The position numbers and the translations under genes are program-made. This document shows positions 26,341-36,215 of a stretch of 64,000 nt of DNA, piece after piece (within the stretch, counting starts at the first letter, position 1; every line of letters begins with the position of its first letter). This DNA is from Rhizobium sp. BT03 (GTDB taxonomy: Bacteria > Pseudomonadota > Alphaproteobacteria > Rhizobiales > Rhizobiaceae), in the NCBI RefSeq assembly GCF_030053155.1, contig NZ_CP125640.1, forward strand, positions 186,001 to 250,000, written 5' to 3'. The notes beneath the pieces are model-generated. The model searched no databases. It was not told the DNA's origin and saw only the letters and a program-made list of their open reading frames with translations.

Positions 26341-27003
26341 ATGATGCGTTCGGCAATGGTTTTGGTCGTTGGCATATGTGTGCTCGTGCTCTCAGCTTTT
26401 TCCGTCTTTGCAGGACGCTCCGTCCCGCGTTCGCTGGTTCCTCAAATGTTTCTGTATGAAGAGAAACCGAAGATGGCACAGCCGACGACGGTTCCCGGTT
26501 CTGTTAAGTGGTCAATCGATATGCGCACCGACGCCAAAGGGCGCTCCGATCCTGTTATCCAAGCGCACATTGCCGTGCCGACGCGTCACCTGACTGCAGT
26601 CCTGACACTGGAACGCAATGCAGATACCTCCGTTTCTGCAAGCCACCTCATTGAATTGTCGTTTCAGATCGCGCCAGGATTTAAGGGAGGTGGAATTTAC
26701 AGTCTCCAGCGCATGTCAATGAAGGCGACGGAAAGCGATCGCGGCGACCCATTGATAGCCGTGCCTGCCAAGGTCACGGACAATCTTTACATGCTGGCGC
26801 TCAATGATCTGCCTGAAGCTCGTGCCAGGAACCTTGAACTGCTTGAACGCCAATGGATCGATTTGCCGATTTTCTATCAGGACGGCAAACGAGCACTCCT
26901 GACGCTTGAAAAGGGCGCCGATGGTGAACGCATGTTCAATCAGGGCATCCAGGCTTGGGCGGCAAATGATCTTGCCGGGACTGCTGCCGGCAACGCACAA
27001 TAG
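26341..27003 (+). CDS. secreted protein of unknown function
   Basis: The 220-residue protein has an N-terminal signal sequence (VLVVGICVLVLSAFSVFAG) and no further membrane segments. A conserved-looking core (VPGSVKWSIDMRTDAKGRSDPVIQAHIAVP, ELSFQIAPGFKGGGI) resembles beta-rich periplasmic proteins. No family is recognised. Its base composition is lower in GC than the neighbours, consistent with a recently acquired or orphan gene. GGGGTGGGATTTCT precedes the ATG. Confidence 0.6.
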   Translation: MMRSAMVLVVGICVLVLSAFSVFAGRSVPRSLVPQMFLYEEKPKMAQPTTVPGSVKWSIDMRTDAKGRSDPVIQAHIAVPTRHLTAVLTLERNADTSVSASHLIELSFQIAPGFKGGGIYSLQRMSMKATESDRGDPLIAVPAKVTDNLYMLALNDLPEARARNLELLERQWIDLPIFYQDGKRALLTLEKGADGERMFNQGIQAWAANDLAGTAAGNAQ

Positions 27004-27096
27004 AAGATATCTGCGGTAAATTTGGTCTGCGAACCGCTGGCGGTTCTGTACCTCCTTCGCCTGCCGTGCATTCCTTGAGCAACAGTAGGAGAAACC

Positions 27097-27597
27097 ATGC
27101 TGATTATCTTTGGCGGTCTGCCGGGGTGCGGAAAAACGACTCTTGCCCGCGCGCTCGCGAAACGGCTGGGAGCCGTACATGTGAGGGTCGACACGATCGA
27201 GCAGGCGATCAGAGCCTCGGGTGACCCTTCAAGAGACGTCGGCCCGGCAGGTTATGTCGTCGCCTATGGGGTTGCCGAGGACAACCTGACGCTCGGCAGC
27301 GTGGTGATCGCGGACTCGGTCAATCCGCTTGACATAACCCGCGACGCCTGGCTGGCGGTGGCAGCACGGTCTGGAGTGACCGCGGTCGAGGTCGAGGTGA
27401 TCTGCTCCGACAAGATCGAGCACCGCCGCCGGGCCGAGACGCGTAAGACCGATGTCGAAGGTCTTGTCAAACCGACATGGCAGCAAATCGTCGAGCACGT
27501 CTATGAAGACTGGGGGCAGGGGCCGATCGTTGTCGATACGGCCGCGAAGAACGTGCAAGAGATCGTCGATGCGCTGATCGTCAGGCTGGGGAATTGA
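27097..27597 (+). CDS. P-loop kinase / AAA_33 ATPase
   Basis: The 166-residue protein begins with a perfect Walker A (GLPGCGKT, 7-14) and the AAA_33 pattern of small-molecule or zeta-toxin-type kinases, with an Asp (RVDTIEQAI) in the position of the catalytic acid and a lid-like RRRAETR. It lacks a Walker B D-E pair, as expected for the kinase group. It may phosphorylate a sugar, nucleoside or aminoglycoside-like substrate; none can be named. The ATG has AGGAGA 7 bases upstream. Neighbours give no clue. Confidence 0.8.
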   Translation: MLIIFGGLPGCGKTTLARALAKRLGAVHVRVDTIEQAIRASGDPSRDVGPAGYVVAYGVAEDNLTLGSVVIADSVNPLDITRDAWLAVAARSGVTAVEVEVICSDKIEHRRRAETRKTDVEGLVKPTWQQIVEHVYEDWGQGPIVVDTAAKNVQEIVDALIVRLGN

Positions 27598-27639
27598 TCG
27601 TCCGCTTCCGATTTGATTTCAGGTCGGGATTGCAGAGCT

Positions 27640-28200
27640 TTAAGAAAAGGCAATGTCGGCGGCGGGGCGGATCTGCACCGTCGCCTTGCCCGCATCGAAA
27701 CCGTCGAGCGTTTCATTGTGATGGGCGACAATCTCGGAGAAGGTGAGGGTCGCCGTATCGCCGGTGGTATGACCGTCGGCAATCAGCGTCACGTCAAATC
27801 CGAGCGACACGGCGCGCCTGACCGTCGTGTCGACGCAGAATTGCGACATGCAGCCGCCGATGACGAGGTGGGTGACCGAGCGTTCGTTCAGGCGTTCGGC
27901 AAGGTCGGTTTCGAAGAAGGAGTCGGCGCTTTTCTTGCGCACGACGACCTCGCCTGGTTCCGGCGCAATCTCCTGGCGTAGCGCCCATCCCGGCGTGCCG
28001 ACGGCCAGTCGATGGCCGCTATCGCCGTCATGTTGAACCAGCACGACCGGCGCGCCCGCCTGCCGGGCTTTTTCTTGAAGCGCGGCCAGCCGCGCGACGG
28101 TCTCGTCGAGTGCGCTATCAATCCGAGGCTGCCGCTCCGGTGAGGCTTTTCCGGAGAGGATCGCATTCTGCACGTCGATGATCAGAAGCGCCTGGGTCAT
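27640..28200 (-). CDS. cysteine hydrolase, isochorismatase family
   Basis: The 186-residue enzyme shows the isochorismatase catalytic triad Asp9 (LLIIDVQN), Lys90 (VVRKKSADSF) and Cys122 (SQFCVDTT), plus the family's GGCMSQFC turn. Members hydrolyse nicotinamide, N-carbamoyl compounds or isochorismate; the substrate is unknown here. A long in-frame upstream extension to 28275 is possible, but ATG 28200 starts directly at the conserved MTQALLIIDV. It converges on the P-loop kinase with 42 bases between. Confidence 0.85.
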   Translation of the reverse strand: MTQALLIIDVQNAILSGKASPERQPRIDSALDETVARLAALQEKARQAGAPVVLVQHDGDSGHRLAVGTPGWALRQEIAPEPGEVVVRKKSADSFFETDLAERLNERSVTHLVIGGCMSQFCVDTTVRRAVSLGFDVTLIADGHTTGDTATLTFSEIVAHHNETLDGFDAGKATVQIRPAADIAFS

Positions 28201-28319
28201 TCGGGGGAAGTTTCCTTGCTTGTCGGCAGAGTGATTTAGTCGCATTGGTATAATACGAGAAAAGCCGCCTGACACATGTTCAATCGGCTTTCCCTCAACT
28301 TCAGTTCAGATCGGCAAAC

Positions 28320-31300
28320 TCAGCTGAGCCTGCCGGCGGCATGGGCGAGCATGGTGTAGACCTTGCCCGTATCCGAGGTCAGGTAGGACTGTGTGACAGT
28401 CTGGTTCGGGTCGGTGCGGGCGACGTCGGCGAGCAGCTTTTCGAAATCGCCGATATAGCGGTCGACGGCGGTGCGGAATTCCGGTTCGCGATCATATTTG
28501 CGCTTGATTTCGTCGAAAGTCTGCTGGCCCTTCAGCGTGTAGAGGCGGCGGGTGAAGACATCGCGCTCGCCGCGCTGGTAACGGCGCCAGAGATCGACCG
28601 AGGCGTCGTGGTCGATGGCGCGGGCGATATCGACCGAGAGCGAGTTCAGCGATTCGACGACGTGGCGCGGATTGCGGCTGTCATTGCTGCGCGCGGCCGG
28701 TGCGGCGGTTTCCGCCGGGCGGGCCGGGGTACGGGCAGACGCCTCGTCGGCGGCCTCCTCACGCGATGCACCGCGCAGGAGATCGCTGATCCAGCCGCCG
28801 CTTTCAGGGCGGGCCGGTTCCTGGCGGCCTACTTCCTGACGGCTTGGCTCTTGACGGGTGGGGGCAGGCTGCGGAGCGGCGCGCTGGGGGGCGGCAGCCG
28901 GTGCAGACGGGGCGATCGTTCCGCGCAGACCCGTGGCTTCGATCGGCGGACGCGCGGCCGGTTGCTGCGGCTGGGCTGCGACCGGCTGGCTTGCGGCTGG
29001 CTGGCTTGCGGGGGGCTGGGCGGGACGCGGGGCCGGCTGCGCCTGGGCGAGCGTGCGGGCGACGGGCTCGGAGATCTCAAGCTGCTGGCTGGAGCGGCCG
29101 ACGAGCTGGGAGATGTCCTGCAGCGCCTTGATCTGCTCGGCGACGGCCCGGCGCATGGCCGAAGCGCTTTCCTTGGCTTCCTCGGGAAGGTCGAAGGCGC
29201 CGCGCTTCAATTCGGCGCGGGTGGCGTCGAGCTCGTTGCGGATGTCGGCGGCGGAGCGGCGGATGTCATCGGTGGCGCCGGAGAAGCGGCCGACGGCATC
29301 ATCGATCGCCTCGCGCAACGCTTCGCGCATGTTCTGGGCGGCACCGTCGGAGGCGCGGCCGGCTTCGCCGAGCATGCGCTCGACTTCCGACAGCGAGGCC
29401 GTCAGACCGCCGCGAATACGGTTGGAGAGATCGCCGGAGCGGCGCTCGACATTGGCGAAGGTGCCGTCGATCGTCGTATTGGCCTCCTCGCCGGCACGGG
29501 TGATCGCCTCGCGCATCGTCTCGGCGGCTTCCTGGGCGCGCTTCTCGGTTTCGGTGAGAATACGGCCGATATCGGCGAAGGAGGATTGCACGCCCTGGCG
29601 CAGGTTGCCGGTGACCTGGTTGGAGCGCTGCTCCGCCCGCTCGAACACACTCTCGATCATGCCGCCGAGGCCGCGCATGGTGTTTTCGATCTCGTCGGAG
29701 CGCTGGACCAGGCTGACGGAGAGCGTCTGCAGCGCGCCTTCGCGCTCCTCGAGCGTCGAGGCGAGGTTGGACTGGGCGGCGCCGAGAAGCTGCGAGGCCT
29801 GGGTCAGGACCTTGGAGTGTTCGTCGAAGCGGCCGATGATACCGCCGACCTGCGAGAGCGTCTGGCCCGAAATGTCGGAAAGACGATCGACCTTGCCTTC
29901 GAGAAGCCGGGTCGAGGCGTTGACCATCTCGGCAGCCTTGGTGGCGGAGTCGGCAAAGCGCGTCGTGGTTTCGCCGAGACGCCCGTCGACGCTGGCCAGC
30001 TGCTCGGCGGCGCGGTTCATCATCATCGCCATCGCCGCACTGCTTTCCGACATGCGCTCGACGAGGCCGTTGACGTTGCCGACCAGGCTGTTCTCGATGG
30101 CGCTGACGGCATTGGCGACATTCTCGGTGCGGGCGGCAACGGCGCTGGCGAGCGCTTCGTTTTCGGCGCGCAGACGATCGGCGCTGAGGTTGGCCGCGGC
30201 GGTGATGCGGGCGGCGGCCTGCTCGCCGGCATCGGTGTAGCGGTCGATGATCGGACGGGCGGTTTCGTCGAGGATGCGCGTCAGTTCGACCGAACGGCCC
30301 GCCAGCATCGAGTTGAGGTCGCGGGTGCGCTCGTCCAGCGTCGCGCGGATCGAATTGCCGCGCGCTTCGAGCGCCCGGTCGATCTCGGAGAAGGTCGTAT
30401 CGATCTCGCGGGCACGCTCTTCGAGATTGGAGCGGATAGCGCTGCTGCGGGCTTCGAGCGCCCGATCGACATCCGCCATGGTCGCCGAAATCTCGCTGCC
30501 GGCCCCCGACAGCGTCGAGCGGATGGCGTCGCCGCGCGTCTCCAGAGACTGGCCGGCATCCGACAGCGCCTTGGAGATGGCATTGACCTGTGTGCCGACG
30601 ATGGTCTCGGCCTCGGCAACCTTGTTGACGATGGCGTTGCCGGCTTCCGAGAAGGTCTGGGCGACTGCAGCGGCCTGGCTTGCGAGCCTGCTCTGGGCCT
30701 CAGCGACGCGGGTGACGATCTGCGACGAGCGCTCATCCATGGTGCGGGTGAATTCGTCGCTCTTGGCATTGAGATCCAGGGCGAATTGCTGGCCGGTCTT
30801 GCCGAGCAGTTCGGTGGTTCTGGTCGCTTCGCCTTCCATTCCCTGAGCCGCTTCGGCAACCGCGCTGCGCAGCGTCGAGGCGAGGCCGGCGGCCTTGCCT
30901 TCGATGGTGCGGTTGACGGCATCGAGGCCGACGGTCAACGCACGGTCCATGGTGGAGAGACGTTCCTCGATGCGTTCATTGCCGCGGTCGAGGGTTTCGC
31001 CAAGGCTGGCGGTGCGGCCGTCGATGGCGCCGGTCAGGGTTGTAGCGCGGCTGTCGAGCGTCTCGGCCAGATTGGCGGCGCGGCTGTCGATCGCCTGGGT
31101 GAGGTTTGCGGCGCTGCCTTCGAGCGTCGCGGTGATACGCCGGTTGGCGTCGTCGCTAAGCGCGCTGATACGGGAGATGCCGTCGGCAAGCACGCCGGAG
31201 AGCTGGCCGCTGGCGGCTTCGACCCTTTCGGCGACACCGCCGACGCCGTTGCTGATGCGGGTCTCGATCGCCGCAAGACCGGATTCCACCCGCGATCCGG

Positions 31301-34300
31301 TTTCTTCAAAACGGCCGGTCAGGCTTTCGACAGACTGATCGAGTTGGGCGGAGAAATTCTGCGTGGAGGTGGAAATCGCATTTGCCGCCTCCTGGAAGCG
31401 GCCGGCGATCTGGCCGGCGCCGGCATGCATGCGCTCTTCCAACGTCTGGGCGCTGGCATCGATAGCCTGGCGGATCGAGGCTTCACGGTCCTCCAGCGAC
31501 ATTTCGAGCATGCTGACGCTCGTCGCCACCGAGGTGCCGATGCTGGTCGCGTGTTCCGTCAGCGTATCGTTGATAAGCGCATGGGCCTGGTTCAGCGACA
31601 GGTCGATGGCATTGGCGCGATCTTCAAGCGTCGTGCGGATGCGCTCATGGGCAGAGGTGAGCCCGCCTTCGATACGCGCCGCGGCCTCGTCGGCGAGGCC
31701 TCCGAGCCGCGCATGGGCATCGCTCAGACGACCTTCGATGCGGCCGGTCAGGCCGCCGACGAGATCCTCGAAGCGAGCGCCGCCGGCATTGAGAACGCCG
31801 GAAAGGGCGGCACTATGCTCGGAAAGCGCATTTTCGAGCCGTTGCTGATTGTCGGTGTAAGCGGCGCGGATAGCATCGGTCTTGTCGGTGAAGGCGCCGG
31901 CGACGCGCGACTCGGCGCCGGAGACGGCCTCCATGATGGCGTTGCTGCGCGCTTCGAGCACGCTGTCGAAGCGGCTCTGGTTGTCGTCGAGCGAAATGGC
32001 GAGCGCCATGGTCTTTTCGTCGAGCGTGTCGGTCAGCCTGTCGTGCGTTGCCGTTACGGCACCGATGATCGCGGCGGTGCGGTGCACCAGGGCTTCCTCG
32101 AGGCGGGCCTGGCCCTCATTCAGCGAGGAGGCGATGGCCGCAGCTTTCCGGTCGAGCACACCGTTCAGGCCGTCATGCGTGCCGGAGACCGCCTGGGTGA
32201 TGGCATCGGCGCCTGAGGTGAGGGTTTCCTCGAGGCGGCTCTGGCTCTCGTTCAGCGAAATGGCAAGCGCCATTGCCCGGTCGTCGAGTGTCTCGGACAG
32301 GCGGTCGTGGGTAGTGGAGACCGCACTGAGGAAGGATTCCGAGCGGCTGTCAAGCGTGTCCTGCAGGCGGCTCTGACCTTCGTTAAGCGAGGCGGCGAGG
32401 GCTGCCGACTTTTCATCGAGCGTTTCCGAAAGCCGCTCATGCGTGCCGGACACGGCCTTGAGGAAGGCTTCGGAGCGCGCTTCGAGCGTGTCTTCGATCC
32501 GTGACTGGCTCTCATTCAGCGAGATGGCGAGCGTCATCGCCTTTTCGTCCAGCGTTTCGGACAGGCGGTCATGGGTGCCGGAGACGGCGTTCAGCAGGGC
32601 TGCGGAGCGGCTTTCGAGCGTCTCGTCGATGCGGGCCTGGCCTTCGTTCAGCGCGGTGGCGAAAGCTGCCACCTTGCCTTCCAGCGTCTCGGACAGGCGG
32701 TCATGGGTGCCGGAGACGGCGTTCAGCAGAGCCGCCGAGCGGGTCTGGAGCGTGTCTTCGATGCGGGCCTGGCTCTCGTTCAAGGAGATGGCGAAGGCCG
32801 CCGCCTTTTCGTCGAGGGTCTCGGCAAGACGGTCGCGCGTGCCGGACACGGTGTTCAGCAGCGCCTCGGCACGCGATCCCAGCGCATCCTCGATGCGGGC
32901 ATGCCGCTCGTCGAGCGAGGTCGTAAGGGCGGTCGCCTTGCTGTCCAGTGTTTCGGACAGGCGATCATGGGTGCCGGAGACGGCATTCAGCAGGGCCGCG
33001 GAGCCGGTCTCGAGCGTATCTTCGATGCGGGCCTGGTTTTCGTTGAGCGAAATGGCGAGCGCCATTGCCTTTTCATCGAGCGTTTCGGACAGGCGATCAT
33101 GCGTGCCGGAGACGGCGCTCAGCAGGGCCGCGGAGCGGGTCTCAAGCGTATCCTCGATGCGGGCCTGGCTCTCGTTCAGGGAGATGGCGAGCGCCATCGC
33201 CCTCTCGTCGAGCGTCTCGGCAAGCCGGTCATGGGTGCCGGAGACCGCGTCGATGATGGCGTCGGCGCGTGATGTCAACGCTTCTTCGAAGCGGCCGTGA
33301 TGGGTGGTGAGCGCCTCGACCAGTGCACCGCCACGCTCTGCCATGACGCTGTCGATGCGGCCGTGAGCCGTGCCGAGCGCCTCGGTGATCTCTGCCGCGC
33401 GCGCCGCAAGCACGCCGCTCAGTTCCTCGGCGCGGCCGCCGAAGGCTGCGGTCACTTGTTCGGTACCGGCGGCAACGGCGGTCGTCAGGTCGGTGGTGGT
33501 GGTGCGCAGCGTGTCGCGGAATTCGGCCGAGCGGGCCTGAAGATTGTTCTGCAGATCGGAGGTGCCTGAGGCAAGCGCCAGCGCGAGGTCTGAGGTGGCG
33601 CTCTGCAGCGCCGAGGTCAATTCGCCGGTGCGGCTGCTGAGCACGGTGGTGATTTCGTCCGCCCGGGTGCCGAGCGAGCTTTCCAGCATTTCATGGCCGG
33701 TGGCCAGCGCGGTCGCGAGCGCCAGCGACTGGTCGGTCATCGAGGAGCCGAGCCGGTCGATGCTGGAACTCAGGATGCCGTCGATCGATTCCGAGCCGCC
33801 GGTCAGCGTCTCGTTGATGCGGGCGAGGCTTTCCATCAGCTTGGTGTCGAGCGAACCGGTGCGTTTGTCGAAGGCGCTGGTGAATTCGGCGACGCGTTCG
33901 TCGAAGGCGGTGGACAGCTGGGCAACGGTCGTCTGCAGCCGCTCTTCGAAGAAACCGGAACGGACGTCGAGATCCATGACGGCGTCGTCAGCGGTGCTCT
34001 GCAGGCTCTGGCGGAAGCTCGCGCCCTTTTCATCGAGTGCGCTGTTCAGCTTCGACAGCACGTCGTCGAGCGTACCGCCGATGGTGCGTTCGCCCGATGT
34101 CAGGCTCTCATTGATCTCGCGGGTGCGGGCGATCAGGATCTCGCTGAGCTGCTGCGTGCGCTCGTGCAGCGCGGCATTCAGCTTCTCGGTGCTGCTGTCC
34201 ATGGTCGAGGCGCGCGTCTCGAACTGGCTGAGCAGCTTTTCGCCATGGTCGTTGAGGTTGACGGAGAGCGCTTCGAGGCGGTTGTCGAATTCGGTGGCGA

Positions 34301-35342
34301 GCGCGAAGCCCGACGCGTTCAACGTCTGCAACAGGCTGTCGGTCTTGGCGGCGAGCAGGCTGCCTATCGACTGCAGGGCGTTGTCGGATTTTTCCAGAAT
34401 CGTCGCAGCGCGCGTATCGATCAGCGAGGCAAAGGCTTCGCCCGATGTGGAGAGCCGTACCGCGATCTCTTCGGTCGCAAGCGACAGCTCTTCCTTCAAC
34501 TGGTCGTGGACGCTGCCGATCGAGGTGCGGATGCGGTCGGCATGGTTGACGATCGCCTCGCGCTCGGAGCCGAGTTCATGGACGAGACCGCGGACGCGCA
34601 GCTCGTTGTCGGCATAGGAGCGTTCAAGTGCATTGACTTCGGAATGGACGAGGGTTTCCAGCTCGGAGGCACGCGCGATGGTGCGCTCGATGCCTTCATT
34701 CATGGCCGAGACCTCACGGCGGACGGCCTGGCCGACGGTCATGATGCGCTCGGAGGCAATGGTTTCCGGCTCCGCCAGGCGCAATGCCACCTCCGCCATG
34801 GAACGGGCGGCATTGCGCATGTCCTGGGCGCGGGCGATCATGATGGCGAAAGCATAGAACATCATCACCGGGATAATGATGCCGACGAGGCCGGCGATGA
34901 CGCCGGGCAGGGCGACGAGATCGGCGAGCGAACGGATCTGCCAGATCTGCGGCCCATAAAGCAGCGACATCAGGCCGAGGCCGCCCATGACCCAGAGCAC
35001 CGAGAACAGCGTGGCGGTGCGCACCGCCGAGCGGCTGGAGGCGCCGTCGAAGGATTTCAGGATCGAGGCGGGCGTGTTGCGGCTGGCATCGTTGGCGGGC
35101 GTGAAGGCCGGCCCCCTGGAAGCCTGCTCGGCCCCGGCGCTGCGGCGGTTGCGGCGCTGCGCTTCTTCCTGGGCCTGCTGGTTACGCGCATTCGATGGAT
35201 CAGACACATTAGCCTCCGGGGCCTCAGGCGCGTCGCCGCGGCGAGACGGCACGTTATCTTTGCCGAAGTCGATCTGGAGCGCCTCGTCCAATGCCTTGAA
35301 CGCCTTGTCCTCAATCGACTCGTTATATTTGTTGTTCGCCAT
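28320..35342 (-). CDS. gpr: giant membrane-anchored coiled-coil protein (growth pole ring protein, GPR/RgsE-like)
   Basis: The 2340-residue protein matches the description of Agrobacterium GPR and S. meliloti RgsE, which form a ring at the growing pole and are needed for unipolar growth. Two membrane helices (109-129 and 144-170) follow a charged N-terminus. Residues 180-2050 are almost entirely helical and built from 11-residue apolipoprotein-like units, including at least ten 44-residue repeats of the type GTHDRLSETLDEK (DNA about 31.9-33.3 kb). A Pro/Gln/Ala-rich linker and a conserved helical end (SRNPRHVVESLNSLSVDIARAID) close it. ATG 35342 has GAGG 8 bases upstream. It is divergent from an Hpt gene across CtrA-type sites. 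Length varies with repeat number; identity rests on architecture. Confidence 0.8.
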   Translation of the reverse strand: MANNKYNESIEDKAFKALDEALQIDFGKDNVPSRRGDAPEAPEANVSDPSNARNQQAQEEAQRRNRRSAGAEQASRGPAFTPANDASRNTPASILKSFDGASSRSAVRTATLFSVLWVMGGLGLMSLLYGPQIWQIRSLADLVALPGVIAGLVGIIIPVMMFYAFAIMIARAQDMRNAARSMAEVALRLAEPETIASERIMTVGQAVRREVSAMNEGIERTIARASELETLVHSEVNALERSYADNELRVRGLVHELGSEREAIVNHADRIRTSIGSVHDQLKEELSLATEEIAVRLSTSGEAFASLIDTRAATILEKSDNALQSIGSLLAAKTDSLLQTLNASGFALATEFDNRLEALSVNLNDHGEKLLSQFETRASTMDSSTEKLNAALHERTQQLSEILIARTREINESLTSGERTIGGTLDDVLSKLNSALDEKGASFRQSLQSTADDAVMDLDVRSGFFEERLQTTVAQLSTAFDERVAEFTSAFDKRTGSLDTKLMESLARINETLTGGSESIDGILSSSIDRLGSSMTDQSLALATALATGHEMLESSLGTRADEITTVLSSRTGELTSALQSATSDLALALASGTSDLQNNLQARSAEFRDTLRTTTTDLTTAVAAGTEQVTAAFGGRAEELSGVLAARAAEITEALGTAHGRIDSVMAERGGALVEALTTHHGRFEEALTSRADAIIDAVSGTHDRLAETLDERAMALAISLNESQARIEDTLETRSAALLSAVSGTHDRLSETLDEKAMALAISLNENQARIEDTLETGSAALLNAVSGTHDRLSETLDSKATALTTSLDERHARIEDALGSRAEALLNTVSGTRDRLAETLDEKAAAFAISLNESQARIEDTLQTRSAALLNAVSGTHDRLSETLEGKVAAFATALNEGQARIDETLESRSAALLNAVSGTHDRLSETLDEKAMTLAISLNESQSRIEDTLEARSEAFLKAVSGTHERLSETLDEKSAALAASLNEGQSRLQDTLDSRSESFLSAVSTTHDRLSETLDDRAMALAISLNESQSRLEETLTSGADAITQAVSGTHDGLNGVLDRKAAAIASSLNEGQARLEEALVHRTAAIIGAVTATHDRLTDTLDEKTMALAISLDDNQSRFDSVLEARSNAIMEAVSGAESRVAGAFTDKTDAIRAAYTDNQQRLENALSEHSAALSGVLNAGGARFEDLVGGLTGRIEGRLSDAHARLGGLADEAAARIEGGLTSAHERIRTTLEDRANAIDLSLNQAHALINDTLTEHATSIGTSVATSVSMLEMSLEDREASIRQAIDASAQTLEERMHAGAGQIAGRFQEAANAISTSTQNFSAQLDQSVESLTGRFEETGSRVESGLAAIETRISNGVGGVAERVEAASGQLSGVLADGISRISALSDDANRRITATLEGSAANLTQAIDSRAANLAETLDSRATTLTGAIDGRTASLGETLDRGNERIEERLSTMDRALTVGLDAVNRTIEGKAAGLASTLRSAVAEAAQGMEGEATRTTELLGKTGQQFALDLNAKSDEFTRTMDERSSQIVTRVAEAQSRLASQAAAVAQTFSEAGNAIVNKVAEAETIVGTQVNAISKALSDAGQSLETRGDAIRSTLSGAGSEISATMADVDRALEARSSAIRSNLEERAREIDTTFSEIDRALEARGNSIRATLDERTRDLNSMLAGRSVELTRILDETARPIIDRYTDAGEQAAARITAAANLSADRLRAENEALASAVAARTENVANAVSAIENSLVGNVNGLVERMSESSAAMAMMMNRAAEQLASVDGRLGETTTRFADSATKAAEMVNASTRLLEGKVDRLSDISGQTLSQVGGIIGRFDEHSKVLTQASQLLGAAQSNLASTLEEREGALQTLSVSLVQRSDEIENTMRGLGGMIESVFERAEQRSNQVTGNLRQGVQSSFADIGRILTETEKRAQEAAETMREAITRAGEEANTTIDGTFANVERRSGDLSNRIRGGLTASLSEVERMLGEAGRASDGAAQNMREALREAIDDAVGRFSGATDDIRRSAADIRNELDATRAELKRGAFDLPEEAKESASAMRRAVAEQIKALQDISQLVGRSSQQLEISEPVARTLAQAQPAPRPAQPPASQPAASQPVAAQPQQPAARPPIEATGLRGTIAPSAPAAAPQRAAPQPAPTRQEPSRQEVGRQEPARPESGGWISDLLRGASREEAADEASARTPARPAETAAPAARSNDSRNPRHVVESLNSLSVDIARAIDHDASVDLWRRYQRGERDVFTRRLYTLKGQQTFDEIKRKYDREPEFRTAVDRYIGDFEKLLADVARTDPNQTVTQSYLTSDTGKVYTMLAHAAGRLS
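31900..33370 (-). repeat. 132-bp tandem coding repeats within gpr
   Basis: Ten to eleven imperfect copies of a 132-bp unit encode 44 residues (four 11-mers). The phase of TCATGGGTGCCGGAGAC-like segments recurs at 32043, 32175, 32307, 32439, 32571, 32703, 32835, 32967, 33099 and 33231, exactly 132 bases apart, and more degenerate copies extend to both sides. High identity between adjacent units makes slippage and length variation likely. Confidence 0.9.
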
Positions 35343-35621
35343 TGGTTATGCCTCATTACTGTCGGCCGGTCCGGCAGCGCAATCCCGGGCTTCCGCCTCA
35401 CCCGGGGAACAACTTTGCCGTTCCAGCCTTCCATCCCAACGACGGACGGATAAGCATGTCATTTCAGAGTAGATAGCCGCTTTTTCAAACGGAAGGTATC
35501 AAAACACTACCATTATCCACTCGCTCGGCAAAGGCGCGTACCATAAACCCGCTCCACCAGTATCGTAGTGACACATCTGGGCTCTTCACACAATTAATGA
35601 AGGTTTGAGATTCAAGGCTCG

Positions 35622-35702
35622 TTAACCTGTTGTTAACATCTTTAAATCCGCGGCACCGCTTAAAAACCAATAATTTAGGGATATTTAACGGATGTTAACC
35701 AT
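35622..35702. promoter_or_regulatory. CtrA-type binding sites between gpr and hpt
   Basis: TTAA-N7-TTAAC lies at 35622-35637, TTAA-N6-TTAA at 35685-35698, and the rhizobial CtrA consensus TTAACCAT at 35695-35702. The region separates gpr (minus) from the Hpt gene (plus), so CtrA could control either or both. The remainder of 35343-35621 is AT-rich promoter sequence without other recognised sites. Confidence 0.6.
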
Positions 35703-35806
35703 ATGGCGAGATTTCCGCCCCGACTGTGCCGGAATTTAACGTGATGGCCACCCTCCCGGCGCAGAACTGTTGCAACTGCGCACGACACGAGACGGGAGAA
35801 TTGGCA

Positions 35807-36190
35807 ATGGCAGCTCAGATGGCAGCATTGAACATCGTATTCGAGGCGCCGGATAATGCAAAGGGACCCTGTCCCTCGAAGGTTCGGCCGATCGATCTCG
35901 TCCATCTCGCCAAGCAGACGATGGGCGACAAGTCGCTGGAAATCGAAGTCCTTCAGATGTTTGCGCGCCAGGCTCGCGCATGTCTGCAGGATATTGCCAG
36001 CGGCGAAACCATCCGCGTCGGCGCGGCCGCGCACCGCCTGAAGGGCGCGGCAAGCTCGGTCGGCGCCTTCCGCGTGTCGCAGACGGCCGAGGCCGTCGAG
36101 GAAACCGGCGGTGACGCCGGGTCAACGGCTGCGCTCGGTGCCGCCGTCATCGACGCCGAGAATTTCATCCTGAAACTCTGCCGCGGCTGA
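35807..36190 (+). CDS. Hpt domain phosphotransfer protein
   Basis: The 127-residue protein is a single histidine phosphotransfer domain (four-helix bundle) with the phospho-accepting His76 in AAHRLKGAASSVGA. It is too short for a ChpT and has no kinase domain, so it must shuttle phosphate between a hybrid kinase and a response regulator not identified here. GGGAG 8 bases upstream supports ATG 35807. CtrA-type sites in the promoter suggest cell-cycle timing, and the divergent polar-growth gene makes a role at the pole plausible. This link is inference. Confidence 0.85.
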   Translation: MAAQMAALNIVFEAPDNAKGPCPSKVRPIDLVHLAKQTMGDKSLEIEVLQMFARQARACLQDIASGETIRVGAAAHRLKGAASSVGAFRVSQTAEAVEETGGDAGSTAALGAAVIDAENFILKLCRG

Positions 36191-36215
36191 TCCCGGTTTG
36201 AGATGTGTTCGAATG

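Noticed and set aside
28341..32216. Very long open frame (over 1200 codons) on the plus strand
   Set aside because: It is the antisense shadow of the giant coiled-coil gene: GC-rich codon bias keeps the opposite frame open and it has no domain-like sequence or ribosome site.
31900..33370. Regular repeats that could suggest a CRISPR array
   Set aside because: The period is 132 bases, units are imperfect and translate in frame to 44-residue helical repeats, with no constant short direct repeats separated by unique spacers.
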